Below are positions 5,598 through 5,634 of a stretch of DNA of 5,634 nt, one piece after another. The DNA lies in NCBI GenBank assembly GCA_030613145.1, contig JAUWMM010000152.1, positions 1 to 5,634 of the forward strand, read 5' to 3'. A model generated the notes under the pieces. The model saw nothing but the letters and a program-made list of their open reading frames with translations. It was not told where the DNA came from and made no database searches. This stretch comes from Desulfobacterales bacterium (GTDB lineage Bacteria > Desulfobacterota > Desulfobacteria > Desulfobacterales > C00003060). Positions within the stretch are counted from its first letter, which is position 1. Each line of letters starts with the position of its first letter. Made by a program: the position numbers and the translations under genes.

Positions 5598-5633
5598 TCA
5601 ATCCAGGTCTATATCTTTCAAACTGGACAGTAG
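5598..5633 (-). CDS. Possible 3' end of a minus-strand gene at the window edge
   Basis: Reading the minus strand in from base 5633 gives 11 codons, LLSSLKDIDLD, then TGA at 5598-5600. The composition looks like a normal protein C-terminus and the stop is followed at once by a heptamer repeat, as also happens after the SPL-like gene. The piece is too short to identify, and another minus-strand frame is also open at the edge (22 codons), so this is only a suggestion. Confidence 0.25.
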   Translation of the reverse strand, partial: LLSSLKDIDLD

Positions 5634-5634
5634 A

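Noticed and set aside
5454..5634. TCTACTG (5454-5460) and CAGTAGA (5628-5634) as terminal inverted repeats of a small mobile element
   Set aside because: Seven bases is within chance, no target duplication is seen, and the right end coincides with the window edge.

Overview
The window reads as a chromosomal segment from a bacterium, most likely a member of the Desulfobacterota (former Deltaproteobacteria) or a close relative. This is inferred from the combination of an Ade1-type PurC, a ParB-like/SPL-like gene pair, an EF-G-2-type translation factor, and intergenic spacers with short 7-8 bp tandem repeats and small palindromes. No tool was available to confirm the taxonomy. There are no tRNA or rRNA genes, CRISPR arrays, insertion sequences or phage genes.

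Left block (1-3077, + strand): the 3' end of purC (purine synthesis); a 64-base spacer with a compact hairpin; a 330-residue ParB-fold protein; three bases further on, a 367-residue radical SAM protein of the spore photoproduct lyase (SPL) superfamily; then, after a short 7-8 bp tandem repeat, a 208-residue exported staphylococcal-nuclease-like protein with a C-terminal Cys/His cluster. The ParB-like and SPL-like genes are almost certainly co-translated. Both belong to DNA-related families, so they form a plausible two-component DNA-transaction module of unknown function. The SPL-like protein keeps the CX3CX2C iron-sulfur motif and the overall fold of SPL. It lacks the cysteine that canonical SPL uses as hydrogen-atom donor and one of the two relay tyrosines, and it carries an extra cysteine cluster and a C-terminal extension. 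It is therefore unlikely to be an orthodox spore photoproduct lyase. This pair is the best candidate in the window for an undescribed system.

Right block (3088-5160, - strand): a complete EF-G paralogue of the EF-G-2 type. It converges on the nuclease gene with only 10 bases between the stop codons and no clear terminator. Its GTPase domain has a non-standard P-loop and an aspartate in place of the catalytic histidine of the DTPGH motif, so it is probably not the housekeeping EF-G.

Right end (5161-5634): the leader of the EF-G gene and a non-coding spacer. It contains a GC-rich hairpin near the start codon, two heptamer tandem repeats, a perfect 19-bp palindrome that looks like an operator, and possibly the last 11 codons of another minus-strand gene at the edge.
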